NCBI GenBank assembly: GCA_027924585.1
Contig: BSBM01000096.1
Location: 496,001 to 560,000 of the forward strand
Direction of reading: 5' to 3'
DNA: 64,000 nucleotides
Source: Larix kaempferi
Taxonomy: Eukaryota > Streptophyta > Pinopsida > Pinales > Pinaceae
Shown: positions 12,741 to 24,800 of the stretch, piece after piece
How the letters are laid out: each line of letters opens with the position of its first letter
Numbering within the stretch: the stretch's first letter is position 1
Notes under the pieces: model-generated
Seen by the model: only the letters and a program-made list of their open reading frames with translations
What the model was told of the DNA's origin: nothing
Database searches by the model: none
Made by a program: the position numbers and the translations under genes

Positions 12741-14070
12741 GTGTGAGGGCAGGAGCTCATCATATGGCCGATAGACATCATAGTTCTTTTGTCTTTTTTC
12801 TGGGGTTTTGGGGAGGAGAAGAGACCGATTGGAGACTGGATCCACGGCCCTTGGAAGCTGCAAAAAATAAACAATATTACATGGCCTCAATATGAATGAG
12901 GAATCATCTCTGATAATGGACGAGGCGGGCATACCCATGCTCGTATCAAGACATATATAAACAATTAGTCCCAAGAAGGGGGACCTGAGAAAATACATAA
13001 ACAATCTGCTGGTACATCATGATGGTCTAGAGGGGACATCATTTTGGGATGTACTCATGATCATAACATGACTGATCTCAATAACTGATACACTGGAATA
13101 AAGCATCAATCGTTCTAAATAAGGTCTCAGAAGGGTTGATGAGTTGTTGAAACTGAAGGTGTCCAACATCTATAGGGACTCAATGACTGTGAACCATCTC
13201 TGGGAAGTATATGTAATTGTATACTCGAGGGAGTATAAAAACTGGGGTACATCTGAATACTGTCACCATGCGCAACCCGGATATCTATAGAAAAATTGTA
13301 ACTAGTTGTTTCCATAAGTAGACTCTCGAATGTGGAAGAGTCAGGTGGTATCCGGGGTCTTCGACTGATAACTGAAAGGACCAATACCCTATGCGAGTCT
13401 CAACGACGCGATCTAGGTGTTGAATTCGAGCATGTGAGAAACAACCATTTGGAGAAGCACTGAGGACTCTTCTCAAAATGATTCATAGGCACTCATCATA
13501 AATGGTGATGAGTCCAAGACACAGGGACCTCTAGGTCTATTCTCTGGAATAAATTTGGTTGTCGTCGACAGAGGGAGACCAGCAACTAACAATGCAATGA
13601 TGTTTCCTTGATAGGAGTGCGAGGTGTAGAACTGAAGTGTGGTAGTACTGATGGTAGGACTGACATACTTGTGGGGATAGGAAGTAACTGGGGTCATATA
13701 GTGGGTAGACTCAAACTTCCTTTGTTTAGAGCATGATGACATGGTTGACCTGGCAGCGTAGGGAATTGACTTGTAGGTGTGGGTATCATTGCTTTTAAGG
13801 ACTGAAGGGTATGTATTGACTCTGGGGGGGGTCAAGCTGATGGGTGCTATCGAGGGATTCTCAAGGTGACATACTGCAGAATACTCTGAACAAAGGCGAC
13901 CAAAATGGGGAAGCTGCCATATGAGCAGACGTGATCTGTTGTGGCACCGAGAAGCACCATTGGGTCCTTCTTCGTAGTTTTAATGAGCTCCAAGAAGGGA
14001 TAAAAGTGTGCTCTGAAATGGTACTATCCTGTAGATTTTGTGAGCCCAGGACTGTTCGTGCTCATTGGTG
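12741..14070. other. E3 3' untranslated region, no gene recognised
   Basis: About 1.3 kb between the 3' LTR and the hairpin ladder. Several short open frames overlap on the minus strand (12587-13835), but they conflict with one another and show no family motif. I see no repeat array in this part. In Tat elements the stretch between pol and the 3' LTR is typically long and variable. Confidence 0.5.
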
Positions 14071-14519
14071 CTTTCATTTTTAAGGAGTTTGAAAATGATA
14101 AGAAGACTCTGTAGTGGTTATGATTACTGTCCTGTTAGTTTTACGAGCCCAGGATGGTGATTTCTTGTGGTCGCTTTCATGTTTAGAGAGTCTGAAAGCA
14201 GTAAGTGGACTCCATTGGTGTTCTTTTTCGTAAGCTAGTCTCCAAGGCCCGAAAAAGCATAAAATGATGCAAATGGAGAACTCTTCTAGCCGAGGTGACT
14301 AGAGTATTCCTTTTTTGTAATTAGTCTACAAGGTCCGTAAAAAGGGGTAAACTTATACCAGGTAGACGCCCTTTCAGATACGTTTAGCGAGCATGAAAGG
14401 AAGCAAGGTTGCTCGGCGATCTTTTCATTATTTTAGGAGTCAGAAAAGAGCTTAACAGAAACTTCCTAAGTGCCTTTTTCGTAAAAGGGATTGCTCGGCC
14501 CGAAAAAGGGGTAAAATTA
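14071..14519. repeat. Ladder of hairpins in the E3 3' region
   Basis: A series of inverted repeats about 50-100 bp apart, each with a 16-27-base loop: CATTTT/AAAATG (14075-14096), GCTTTCA/TGAAAGC (14173-14199), CTTTTTCG/CGAAAAAG (14223-14257), CCTTTTT/AAAAAGG (14309-14345), CCTTTCA/TGAAAGG (14370-14400), TCTTTTC/GAAAAGA (14420-14449) and CCTTTTTCG/CGAAAAAGG (14483-14519). Several loops share TTTAG-GAG-like bases. The unit appears to be an old tandem repeat whose sequence has drifted while the arms stay complementary. Confidence 0.7.
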
Positions 14520-14541
14520 TACCAAACAAAAAGGGATTGGT

Positions 14542-15137
14542 GAGAGCGAGAAAAGGTCGCAAGCATCATCGTGAGTGCGGAAAACTGAATCCGGTGACAT
14601 AAAGATTGTCAAAAAGGGGCAACGGCCAATGTGGCACGCAAACCGAGGCGACAAGGGGTCTTGGAAAACATGCCCAAAAAATCTGGGCTTGATAGCGAGA
14701 AATGATCTCAAGCGTCATCACGAGTGCGGAAAACTGAATCCGGCAATATAACACTCTTAAGAAATGGACGACGATCGATGTAGCACGCAAATCGAGGTGA
14801 CGAGGGGGCATGGGAAAAATGCCCAAAAAATGTGGGCATGAGAGCGAGAAATGATCTCAAGTGTCATCACGAGCGCGGAAAACTGAATCTGGCAATCTAA
14901 GGTTCGTCAAAAATGGACGATGGCCGATGTGGCACGCAAACCGAGGTGACGAGGGGGCATGGGAAAAATGCCTGAAAAATATGGGCGTGAGAGCGAGAAA
15001 TGATCTCAAGCATCATCACGAGCGCGGAAAACTTAATCAAGCAATATAAGATTCGTCAACAACGGACGACGACCGATGTGGCACGCAAACCAAGGCAACG
15101 AGGGCGTGAAAAAATGGTCAAAAAATGGACCCAGTGA
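14542..15137. repeat. 149-bp tandem repeat, four copies
   Basis: GAGAGCGAGAAATGATCTCAAG-like unit starts occur at 14542, 14691, 14840 and 14989, each exactly 149 bp apart. Each unit also holds GCGGAAAACTGAATC and GATGTGGCACGCAAACCGAGG. The last copy decays near 15130. The array ends about 120 bp upstream of the + strand TATA box, so it may act as an upstream element of the antisense gene or may simply be a 3'-region satellite of the kind Tat elements generate. Confidence 0.85.
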
Positions 15138-15211
15138 AAACAGGAAGAGGAAAGAACTGTCATGAAGTTCTCGTTGTTCTGATTCCAACGGTACCAATGG
15201 TTTGAGAAACG

Positions 15212-15289
15212 GACGTCATATGACACCGTAATGGTTGTTTGAAAAACAGTGGAGTCTCTATAAATAGGGCGTGGGGCCCATATGACGTC
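15212..15289 (+). promoter_or_regulatory. Promoter of the antisense gene: TATA box flanked by inverted ACGT sites
   Basis: TATAAATA at 15259-15266 is the only strong TATA box before the PMD-like frame, about 150 bp upstream of its ATG. GACGTCATATG (15212-15222) and CATATGACGTC (15279-15289) are an exact inverted pair around it and contain ACGT cores of the bZIP-binding kind. A CCAAT pentamer lies at 15194-15198. Transcription would start near 15295 on the + strand, opposite to the retroelement's own transcript. Confidence 0.6.
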
Positions 15290-15411
15290 TCATTGTTACG
15301 TGTGAGTTTGGCAGAGCAGTCAGAGCTCTTTCTTGATTTCTGGGAGATTTCACCGTTGGTTTTTGATTCCGCTAGTTTCAGGTAACTCTATTCGCCTTAG
15401 CCTTTTCAATT

Positions 15412-16561
15412 ATGTCCTTTTTGGTTAGCGGCGGGCCCCCGAAGGCCGCGAAATTCCATTTTGGCCTTCCAACGTGGAATATCACGGGTTTCGGCTCCTT
15501 TGCCACGATGGACATCGCGGGTTTGAGGCTGAAAGTCACGATGTTCATCGCGACTATCAGTTTGAAAGTCGCGATGTTCATCGCGAGTATGGGGGAGACA
15601 GTCGCGATGTTCATTGCGGCTTTTGATGGAAAAGCCGCGATGGCATTTTTGCAAATTTTTTCTATGGTGCTAAAAGTTTCTTTAGTTTTTGGCAGGATGT
15701 TAAGGAGACCATTGATGTCATGGAGAGAGCGAGATATGGAGGAAGATTTGATGGTCCAGATTCATACAGATCAGGGGGTCCGACAGGCTTTGGCAGTGGG
15801 TGGTCTGCTAAAGTTCGCTCAGATCCCACCAATGCGTTCAGTAGGACCCCTACCGAACAAGTTGGTGAGTTGGTGGGTATCTGCAGAGGGTGCCTTTGTT
15901 GTTGGGGGTGAGAGGTTGGAGATCACCCTCACAGATGTTTATTTTCTTACTGGGTTACCTCGCTTAGGGGAGGTGGGGGATCTTCTGCCGAGGATCCCGG
16001 CAGGTGTTGACATGGAGGATCTCCTGGAGACTTTCTGTGTTGCTAGGGCGATTGTGCAAAACATCACGCTGAGTCTAAGATCGCTGCGAGAGTGGGAGAT
16101 GCGGGCTGTCGGGGCTTGTGTTCTGCGGGTGTTGGGTGCCACGGTGCCACATCGTTTGTCAGGGGGACAAACGATGATGGTGGATTCTGTGCTAAGGGGG
16201 ACTTATTATGCATGGGGTCAGATGCTTTTAGCTGGTGTCCGGAGAGATCTGGAAAAGGTCAGTCGGGAAGGGGGAGAGTTCTGCTATGCCTCCTTTATGT
16301 GTTCTTTTTTCTTTGAGTGGGTACCGACTTTGCGACCACGGGTGCCCATTCGTGATGGTTTGGTGAGCAAGCCGCGGATGGTGTGGTGGGGGCAGATGAT
16401 GCCTCGCGGTGGTGGTGGTATCCGCGGGTTCTTCTCGCAAGAGATGTACGAGCAGTGGGAGCAGATCCCTCTGCTGATTGAGGACTATCCATATGCTGGT
16501 ATGGATTACCGAGGAGATCCGGAGATGCCTCGAGCCCAGGGATAGGCATGGGGTTTAGATG
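15412..16561 (+). CDS. Antisense gene of E3, exon 1: plant mobile domain (PMD)-like protein
   Basis: The frame starts at ATG 15412 and is open to a TAG at 16543-16545. It runs on in frame to a GT donor at 16562, which matches the exon 2 phase. After an N-terminal part made of 11-residue repeats (15483-15647), the protein has features of the plant mobile domain family: LEITLTDVYFLTGLPRLGEV, then a helix-rich block (ACVLRVLGATVPHRLSGG, YYAWGQMLLAGVRRDLEKVS), then FCYASFMCSFFFEWVP. PMD proteins in plants act in the nucleus in gene and transposon silencing, and PMD frames are also known in Ty3/gypsy and Mutator-like elements. Base composition (GC-rich) differs from the AT-rich surroundings, which suggests capture. 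The TAG could come from CAG. Family assignment is from memory of the pattern and is moderate. Confidence 0.6.
15483..15647 (+). repeat. 33-bp minisatellite coding the PMD protein N-terminus
   Basis: Five units of exactly 33 bp start at 15483, 15516, 15549, 15582 and 15615. Each has CGCGGGTTT-like and GTCGCGATGTTCAT-like parts, giving an 11-residue repeat (LKVAMFIASMG and variants). Each unit boundary contains the near-palindrome TCGCGATGTTCATCGCGA. The same 33-bp unit occurs in the E3 leader at 47406-47632. Confidence 0.9.
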
Positions 16562-16629
16562 GTATGTTTTGTTCTCTACTATATCATGTGTTTCTAGATT
16601 TATTGGTTATGATTATAGTTAGATATGTA
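16562..16629 (+). other. 5' part of the antisense-gene intron
   Basis: The segment starts GTATGT and ends at the E4 target duplication ATGTA (16625-16629). Its 3' part is 40426-40451, ending GCATTGTGCAG. Without E4 and one copy of the duplication the intron is about 94 bp, a typical plant size. Exon 1 ends after one base of a codon and exon 2 supplies the other two, so the phase agrees. Confidence 0.6.
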
Positions 16630-19600
16630 TGTTAGCACTTAGATTTTATTCCGGTTGTAAGAAAATAAGACCTAAGGTAACCTATTTCAAACCAAGCTTT
16701 AGGTAGAAAAACTAGCCATTTTCTCCACCAGAGAGGGCTCTCTCTTTGATATATATGTGAAGGCTAAAAATATACAAAGGTTCTTTTAGAATTTCTCAAA
16801 AAATATTTTCTGGTCGAAAAGGTAAACAAGAAACATTGGGCATGGAGTCAAAGCTTTCAAAATGTATAATAAACCAGTAAGGGATTTTCACCATATAAAT
16901 TTACACAGAGGCAAGATAGTAATCATATTACAGTCAATTTAATTTTTCAGGTGACGTAGAAAGAAGTAAAGACATTCCATCAACAACAGGCATCTATCCA
17001 GGATGAATCTATTGTCAACTTTGGAGAATATAATGGATATTTAAATGCAAATAAAATGAGGCATAACCAGTATGAATCTCAAGTTATTTCAAGTGCTCAT
17101 TTAAATATGGAAGAAAAACACTATGGGAGATATAACGAGGAAAATAAACATGCACATAAAAGATAAGAAGAATAACAGACTATAAGACTGATTAACTCAT
17201 GAATCTCTGATAACAAAAGATAGGTATCATCACTGTACTGCCTTTATTTCTTCAAAAATAAACTTCAAAACATACTTGTTTCTCAAAAATTTTCCAACCC
17301 CTTCAACAATGACCTCCATTGTTTTTTATACAAAAATTTTTAGAAGAAGCTCCACATAACCGCTTCTTCTAACTAATGATTAAAAATGTTTAACTAAAAG
17401 ATAACTGTCTTCGAGTGACCCACAACTGTCTTTCAAATAATATTACAAATTTAAAATAAAAATGTCTTTTTGCCACTTGGCAAAACTTTTTTGGATATCA
17501 TCCTTTTGCCACATGGCAAGAGTTTCAAATGCATCTAGGTATGAACAGAATATCTGGTCTTTCCGTACTTCTCCACATAATTCCATTGGTCAACCGTGGG
17601 TAGGTCATAACTGGTCATTTCCTTCACCAAGACTCGCATCTCGATATGACCTGCATAAGAAATAGGAAGAAGGTTTGCACAAGTTGAAATTAGCATATTT
17701 AACATTTCAAATTCCCCTGACATTTTCTCCATTAAAATTTTTCCTGTGAGCATGTGATCGAGCTGCTGGAAATTTCGGTGATCCATCCTGATATCAAACA
17801 GTAATCTTTTATATTCATTTGGAGGAATTAATTCACTATTTTCGTTCCAGAAAGCTGGGAATCCCTTATTTACTAACTTTTCAAATTGCTTTTTGAACTG
17901 GATTACTTCTTTCCTTATTTCTCCTGCTTTGGCCTCGACATTTTCGACATGTGAGTATTTGACCAAGATTCTTCTGGCCCAAGTGATGACAGAAATTCTG
18001 TTCGTTATACTCATGGCTGTCAGGTCTGCCTCAGATAAACTGTTTAAAAATGTTATTGCTCTCTGGGCTATTTCTTTCGGCTTTCTATTTAGGCTCTCCC
18101 TGACTGCCCGACAACTGTCGAAGGCATCTTTGGCTACCTTTTCTTTAACTCTTATATAATCCAGATATGGCCTAAGTTTTTCAACCTCTTTAATGATCTA
18201 GTCCCACACCATATGTTTACACCCCTGCATAGCAGCTTGCCCTGTTGCATGAGCTGCTAATCCTTTATTATTATTGCTCAATTCCTGATTGTTTGCCTGC
18301 AAAGTTTTTATTTCTTTCTCTTTTACTTCATTTTCCTCTTTCAATATCTGTATTTCTGCTTTTAACAATTTGATTTCATTATCTTTTAAACTTATTTGTG
18401 ACATTGCCTGTAAAATTCCATCTACACCGGTTTTATCCTCTACTGAGCTTGTCTGTACTTGCTGCTGATTGTTTTCTGCTAATTGTTTTCTTGCTGTTGC
18501 CAACTGTTCTTCTAAAATGAACCTTTCTTTTTCCCAACAGTCCTTTTCGTCAGATAGCTTTAACATTTTAGCTGTGACATCATTGACTTCGTTGGATAGT
18601 TCTTCTTTCTCTTTTTCTAAAACTGTCAATTCTGCACCTTGAATAAGTACAGTGTCTGGGATTTTTAGTTTTCGTCTCAATGTTAAGATCATATCTTCCT
18701 TCTCCTTAAGCATTTTTGTGGCTGCATCTCCATCTTTATTAGTCAGATCTATTTGTAATTTCTTAATTTGCTGTTGTCGAGACTTATTCTCTACCTTTTC
18801 CTGTCTCAACTGGTTATTTAATTTGTCTACTGAATTCTTCAGTTTGTCTGCTCTCAATGTGGCCCCCAAATAGTCTGAGTATATGACCTCTCCCGCTTGT
18901 CTATGTAACAAAATTTTATCAGGGGCATTTACTTTTGACAAGTCTATCTTCATCTCTGAGATCTTGTTCTTTGTTACAACTGAAAATTTCAAAGAATTTT
19001 CTTTGATGTTCCTGTTGGTAAATAAGCTCACTTCATTATTTGATATATTCCTGACCTTCGGAAACAATTGACTTGTTTGCTTCGCTGATTCTTGTTTATT
19101 TTTACTATGTTCATCAAATACGTCCATGATATTCCTGGGTCTATTTACATCACCCCCTACAGGGGTTTCTTCAATGTTGTATTCCTTCACTGTAACCTCT
19201 GGTATTTCATCTTCTGTCGCTTTTGCTTCTTCTGAAATTGTTGTCAATTCTTGTGACTCATCGGTTTTCATTCTTTTTCCTTTTTCTGTCTCTTCATCAT
19301 CAATGACCATAATGTCTTGTATAGGTCTTTTGGACCCCACTAATGCAGTACTTATTTCGCTTTCTGTTTCTGCCGCTGCTTCTTCCAATGACATTTCTTT
19401 GTCGGACGTGTCTGGAATAATTCCTTCTTTGTATTCGAGCCAGTTGGCTTTGTCTGCCATCCCTTCGACAATTTGATGATTCAGAGCCTTGATACGATGC
19501 TCAATTCTTCGTTTGGATATGATATTTAAGGGGTCGTATTCCATAGCTGCATCTGTCTCAAAATTCATGTCTTTTAACAACTTCTCTATATACACAGCAG

Positions 19601-21688
19601 CGTTCTTATTCTTTATTGTGAATGGACCTAATGTGAAAGGGTATTTAATGTCTGTTGCTTGTCTATGAACTAAAAAATTGTTATCTTCTACAATCAATTT
19701 CTGCCTTAAGAATTCCAAGGCAAAAATCCTCAATGTGAGGAATGCTGGTAACATATAGGGTTTATGCTTGAATCCATACAGTCTGACTACTGTACTATCT
19801 TTCGATAAAAACCAATCTCCTGTAGCATACTCTGTATTCAGTTGCATTGATACCTGCATTTCCGGCAATACTCTAGGCAGGTTTTTTCCGAAAATCATCT
19901 TAAAGATCGCTGAGAGCATGTAGTTGATAAAGTTGAACATATTATTTTCCAGTGGAGTTGTGAAAACAATCTCTGGGAACTGTAATTCTTCCTGACTGGA
20001 TATCATAATCATTCTCATTAAAAAAGCCTGAAACCTGAAATGTCTGTGTGTGGAAAAATTGACCATCTGGTCATGCATCCTTTCTGCTATGAATGTTTCA
20101 AAATTTAGTCGGGGAATTTGACTTTCGTCAATTCCCGACTGGACTATACTTATTCTGTACAATAAACTCAATTGAAACTCAGTTATATACAAATCCGTAT
20201 CTAACCCTAAAACTACGGCCAACAGTGTCAAGACCAACTGAGTATTTTCATTAAAAAGATTGATATCTAAAGGGTAAGGGAGTTCCGAAATGCTAGTCTC
20301 TGGTCTGAGACACGTCGACAAAAACATTTCCCTATCACTCTGAGAAGCATGATGAAAATTTTCGATAATTGAAACCTCAGAAAAAACCTCAGGATCTAGG
20401 GTTTGGGGCAAATCTGCTTCCAGGGCTCTAATCAATTCGGCTGGCTCAATTTTGCAAATGGCTCGGGTCTTCTGGTTATTTAAAATGACTCTTTCTTCCC
20501 GGGAATAATTTTCTGCACACCAGGAGACGAATTCTGGGAAAACAGGAAATTGGTCTGGGCAAAAAGCTATCAGAGACGACTGGTGAACCTTATGGGGGTC
20601 TATACCCTCTTTTAATAACTCGGACAACTTAATTTTTACATCGGAGACCGGAAACCTGATTAGGGTATCTTAAACATCTTCATCTCTGTCTTCTAGGGCA
20701 TCTTTTGACCTAAAAACGTCTATATCTTGCACAGTCTCCATTTAAACGCTTCTTTCAAACAAAATTTCGTTTAAAAAGTGTGACAGGTCACCAGAACCTA
20801 CCTGTAAGTGCTTGCTTTTCGCCTTCTGTCGCAATCGCCAGCTTCCACCAGTCTTCGGAGCTCTCCAGGATAACGACACATGCAAAATGCCGTTATGTGG
20901 AGCCCTTTCTTTTTATATAAGCCTTTTTAAATTAACATCCTTGCACCTTTATGAACGTGGGCCATATCCAACCGTTGATCTTCGAGGCTTTGTTTTGGGC
21001 CGTCAGATCTCATCTCCTTTTATTTCTCCAGTGGTATCCGCGATCGAAAAGGCTGTTTCCTTTCCCGGTTTGCTCCCCGCGCGGATACACCACCTGTTGA
21101 CACCTGTTATGGTGGTTTATTCTCCGCGACCACTTTTCCTTATTTTCCGTGTGCATGTTCCTGGACGCGGATGAAACGCTGGCCGTTGATTTTATCTAGG
21201 TATGTATTCAGCCCTCCGATCATTTCAAAGTATAGTACCCGCGTGCCATGGCCCTACCAAACTTTCCCTATTCGCCACGTGTTAGGCCCCACCTTGCCAC
21301 GTAATATATCCCTCCGTATTTCTATAATGGGTGGTTCCGCGCGGTGCTATAGTGGTTTCCGATACAACTTTATCCATACGCGGATGAATGAATATCGGAC
21401 ACGTGCCTTGGTGGTATTATGTCCGCTACCACCCTCCACCATTTGTTGACGATTACATTGGCGACGCGGGGTTGATATTGACCGTTGATCTTGATCCATA
21501 ATATCTCCGCCGACGAAACTTGACTGGGGTTTAACCTTTGCATATATCTGCTAGCGGACTTTATAAATATGGGTTTTTCTTCTGTACTTTTAATATAAAA
21601 GCCTTCAATTCAACCCTTTTTGTGATGATTTTTTCTCTTAGGATCTTCTAGCAAAAAATTTTAGGTTTCCTCAGACCTCGTGTCAACA
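16630..21688 (-). repeat. E4 3' LTR (5,059 bp)
   Basis: It starts TGTTAGCAC and ends GTGTCAACA on the + strand. On the minus strand, U3 is 21688 to about 20885, with a TATA box TATATAAAA at 20911-20919. The large reading frame (17535-20741) lies downstream of it. A possible polyadenylation signal AATAAA lies at 16645-16650, 15 bp from the LTR end. On the + strand, TATAAATA near 21561-21568 points the other way. Confidence 0.93.
17535..20741 (-). pseudogene. LTR-encoded large protein, copy in the E4 3' LTR (two stops)
   Basis: One frame runs from ATG 20739-20741 to a stop at 17535, 1,069 codons including the stop. It is broken only by TAA at 20670-20672 (codon 24, TAC in the other LTR) and TAG at 18198-18200 (CAG in the other LTR). 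Residues about 1-400 are predicted helical and compact, with no family I recognise. About 450-560 is acidic and Ser/Thr/Glu-rich (for example IMVIDDEETEKGKRMKTDES), with a possible nuclear localisation patch. About 600-840 is a long coiled coil (VLEKEKEELSNEVNDV, IKLLKAEIQILKEENEVKEK). A globular C-terminal part follows. No retroviral, gag, envelope or transposase motif is visible. It could be a structural or regulatory protein of the element, but I cannot assign a function. Confidence 0.75.
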
Positions 21689-21776
21689 ACTGGCTCCAAC
21701 TGGGGATGCTATCCTCCCTGCGAGGTAGCAAAGAACATCGTAGATCAAGTGCCTGATCCATTGGGCTGTATTCAAA

Positions 21777-21810
21777 CCCCCCCCCCTTTTTTTTTTCTTT
21801 TTTTTTTTTT
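21777..21810 (-). promoter_or_regulatory. 34-base purine tract upstream of the E4 3' LTR
   Basis: The + strand holds C10, T10, C, T13, so on the minus strand an unbroken A/G run ends about 90 bp before the 3' LTR. A normal polypurine tract abuts the LTR, but the adjacent bases (21689-21710) are not a clean one. The run may be a displaced or additional plus-strand primer. Confidence 0.45.
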
Positions 21811-21851
21811 GATATTTACACTGTACAGGGACTTTCCGTCACTTATATCTG

Positions 21852-24800
21852 TTAGGACAAATAATGTTTGAGGTGTCTCCCATTCACTGGCCCTCCAGGA
21901 TAAAATTCTCCATTGCAACTTTTTAAGATAAATGCATTTTCTCCTTGGCATCCTGCAACAATATATGGACCCTTCCATAAATGCTCAAACTTTCCATGGT
22001 GCTCTTCTTTCCTGGAATCCCACTTCAAAACCAAATCATTTATTTGAAAATCCTTTTCCTTAACTTTTCTGTCAAAAGTTTTTTTCATTTTTTCTTGATG
22101 CATTTGAGTCTTGTTATATGCTTTTTCTCTGACTTCATGCAACTCTATCATTTGATTTATTCTTCTTTGCATATGATTTGGTTCTTCATCAACTTCTTGT
22201 AACAATTTCATGACTGGCAATCCTAAAGAAACAGGAAAAACTACTTCTGTACCATATACCAACTGAAAAGGGGAAGTGCCAATTGCTCTTTTTGTACTGA
22301 TTCTGTCTGCCCATAGAGCATATTTCAGTTTAGTGTGCCAAGCCCTCTTATTATCCTCTAGCAACTTCTTTATGATTCTCACCAAAATTTTATTTGAAGA
22401 TTCGGCTAATCCATTTCCTTGTGGATAATAAGCTGTTGAATGATTCAGATGTATGTGGTATTTATGACAGAAATTTATCATCTTTTTTGACTTGAACGCT
22501 GGGGCATTATCTGTCACTATCCTTTTAGGACAGCCAAACCTGGACAAAATATTTTCTTCCAAAAAGTTCATAATCACCGTCTCTGTAGCATTTCTGGTTG
22601 GAATGGCCTCAATCCATTTTGTGAAGTAGTCAGTAGCAGTCAAAATCCACTTGTGTTGTCCTGAAGAATTCGGGTTAATTTCACCAATAAAATCTAACCC
22701 CCACTGTTGGAAAGGTGCTTCAACTGAAATGGGTTTCAATGGAAATGGCAATAATTCTCTTTTTCCATCGAAAATTTGACATTCATGACATTTTGTTATT
22801 TCTTTATACACATCGGAGTACATGCTGGGCCAGTAAAAACCAGCTCTAAGAATTTTGTTTACTGTAGCCTTCCATGAATGATGTCCTCCACACATACCCT
22901 TATGAAATTCCACCATAATATGCTGTGCTTCATTCTCTAAAAGACAATTTAACAATATTCCTCCTGGATCTTTCCAAAACAAATTCCCATCCAATATGCA
23001 AAACTTTGTTGCTTTCAGTTTTACTGACCGTGCCCTAGTTTTTTCCATGTCTGCAGGTGCTTGAAGATTCTGTAAGACATATACGATATCTGAGTACCAG
23101 GGAGATAAAGAGAAATCTTCAATTATTGGCGACTTTGGAACATTCTCGGACGAAGTTTCGGCTAGAAAATTTACACTGAGGGAATCCCAATTTGTTTCTG
23201 TCATCATTTTAGCTAAACCTTGACCTTTTATTAATTTGGTGGGTTTAATGTCCAGGTCATATTCCAGCAATACTGCTATCCATTTTGCTCTTTTCCCTTC
23301 AGGATCTGGTTGCGTAAGAATGTCTTTTACTGCTGCTGATGGAACATGTGCTATTGTATGAGAATGCAAAATATATATCCTGAAATCTTTCAATGCTTTC
23401 ACCAAAGCATAAGCTTGTTTTTCCATGATGTTGTATTTTAATTCTGCATCTCTCAGAATCTTACTAAAAAATGCAATAGGCTGTTCTATACCTTCTTGAT
23501 TCCTCTGCAACAATACCCCAGCCACTGTGTGTTCCGATGCATATGTAAACATAATGAAATCTCTTGTATAATCTGGACTAATTAACACCGGTGCTTCAGT
23601 CAATGCTTTTTTAATGTTGTCAAAGGATTTTCTTGCTTCTTCATTCCATTTAATTTCTCTATCTTTTCTCAACATTTTAGTTATATTTCTCAAAATTTCA
23701 GCAAAACTGGGAATGAATCTCCTCAACCAATTTACCCTTCCTATGAATGACTGAATCTCTTTCTTACTCCTATGGATTCCCACCTTTTGTATTGCAGATA
23801 CTCTCTCCGGATCAATCTTAATGCCTTCTTTGGATATGATGTGTCCCAATAACCTTCCCTCTTCCATGCAAAAATGTGATTTCTTTGGATTTAATGAAAT
23901 CCCAAACCTTCTACATTTTATGAAGACTCTTTCCAGATGCTTCCAGTGATCAGCAGCGTTCTTTGAATAAACAGTGATATCATCCATGTACACCACCACA
24001 ATTTTGTCCCTTTCATCTGCAAATGCAATATCCATGGCTCTCTGAAATGTTGCACCTGCATTCATTAGACCAAATGGCATTTTGGCGTACATAAATGTTC
24101 CCCAAGGAGTAGTAAAAGCAATTTTTTCTTGATCTTCTGGATGAACTTTGATTTGATTATAACCCGAAAACCCATCCAACATGGAAATTCTTTCGGCTCC
24201 CACAACTTGTTGTAAAACCTGGTCCATTTTAGGGAGTGGATAATTATCTTTCAAAGAAGCCCTGTTCAAGTTTCTAAAATCCACACACAGCCTTATTTCT
24301 CCATTCTTTTTCCTTACTAGTACTAAATTTGCTAACCACTTGGAAAACCTCAGAGACACAATTATCTTAGCATCAAACAACTTCCTCACCTCTTTTTCTA
24401 TCACTAGCAGTAGTTTGGGATTTATTCTTCTTAATTTCTGCTTAAAAGGATTTTCGCCTGGTTTAATTGGAATTGTATGCTGTATAACAGAAATATCATA
24501 TTCTTTCAAATCCTCATAGCTCCAAGCAAAAACATCTGAAAACCTTTTCATTACTTCCACACTTTTATCTTCTTCTTTTCTTGGTAATTTCTTTGAAAGT
24601 TTTACCAATTTAGGATCTTTTTCAGAACCTAAATTATAATCTTTTACATCTTCAGGTTTCGGTTCAATCTTTGGATTCTTTACCACATCATTTTTATCAA
24701 ATAGCTTTTCTAAAGGAATTAAACCTCTAGGGATAACATTATTCTTCAGTTGAATAATATCCTTACCTCCAATCTTTTGCTTGAATTTTTCTGTTTCCTC

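Noticed and set aside
12587-13835. A chain of minus-strand frames in the E3 3' region
   Set aside because: They overlap in different frames, are Ser/Thr/His-rich and have no recognisable domain or matching start context.
18652-19476. Three + strand frames in the E4 LTR, repeated in the other LTR (29968-30792)
   Set aside because: They are repeated only because the LTRs are duplicates. They are Ser/Phe-rich shadows of the coiled-coil frame on the minus strand.
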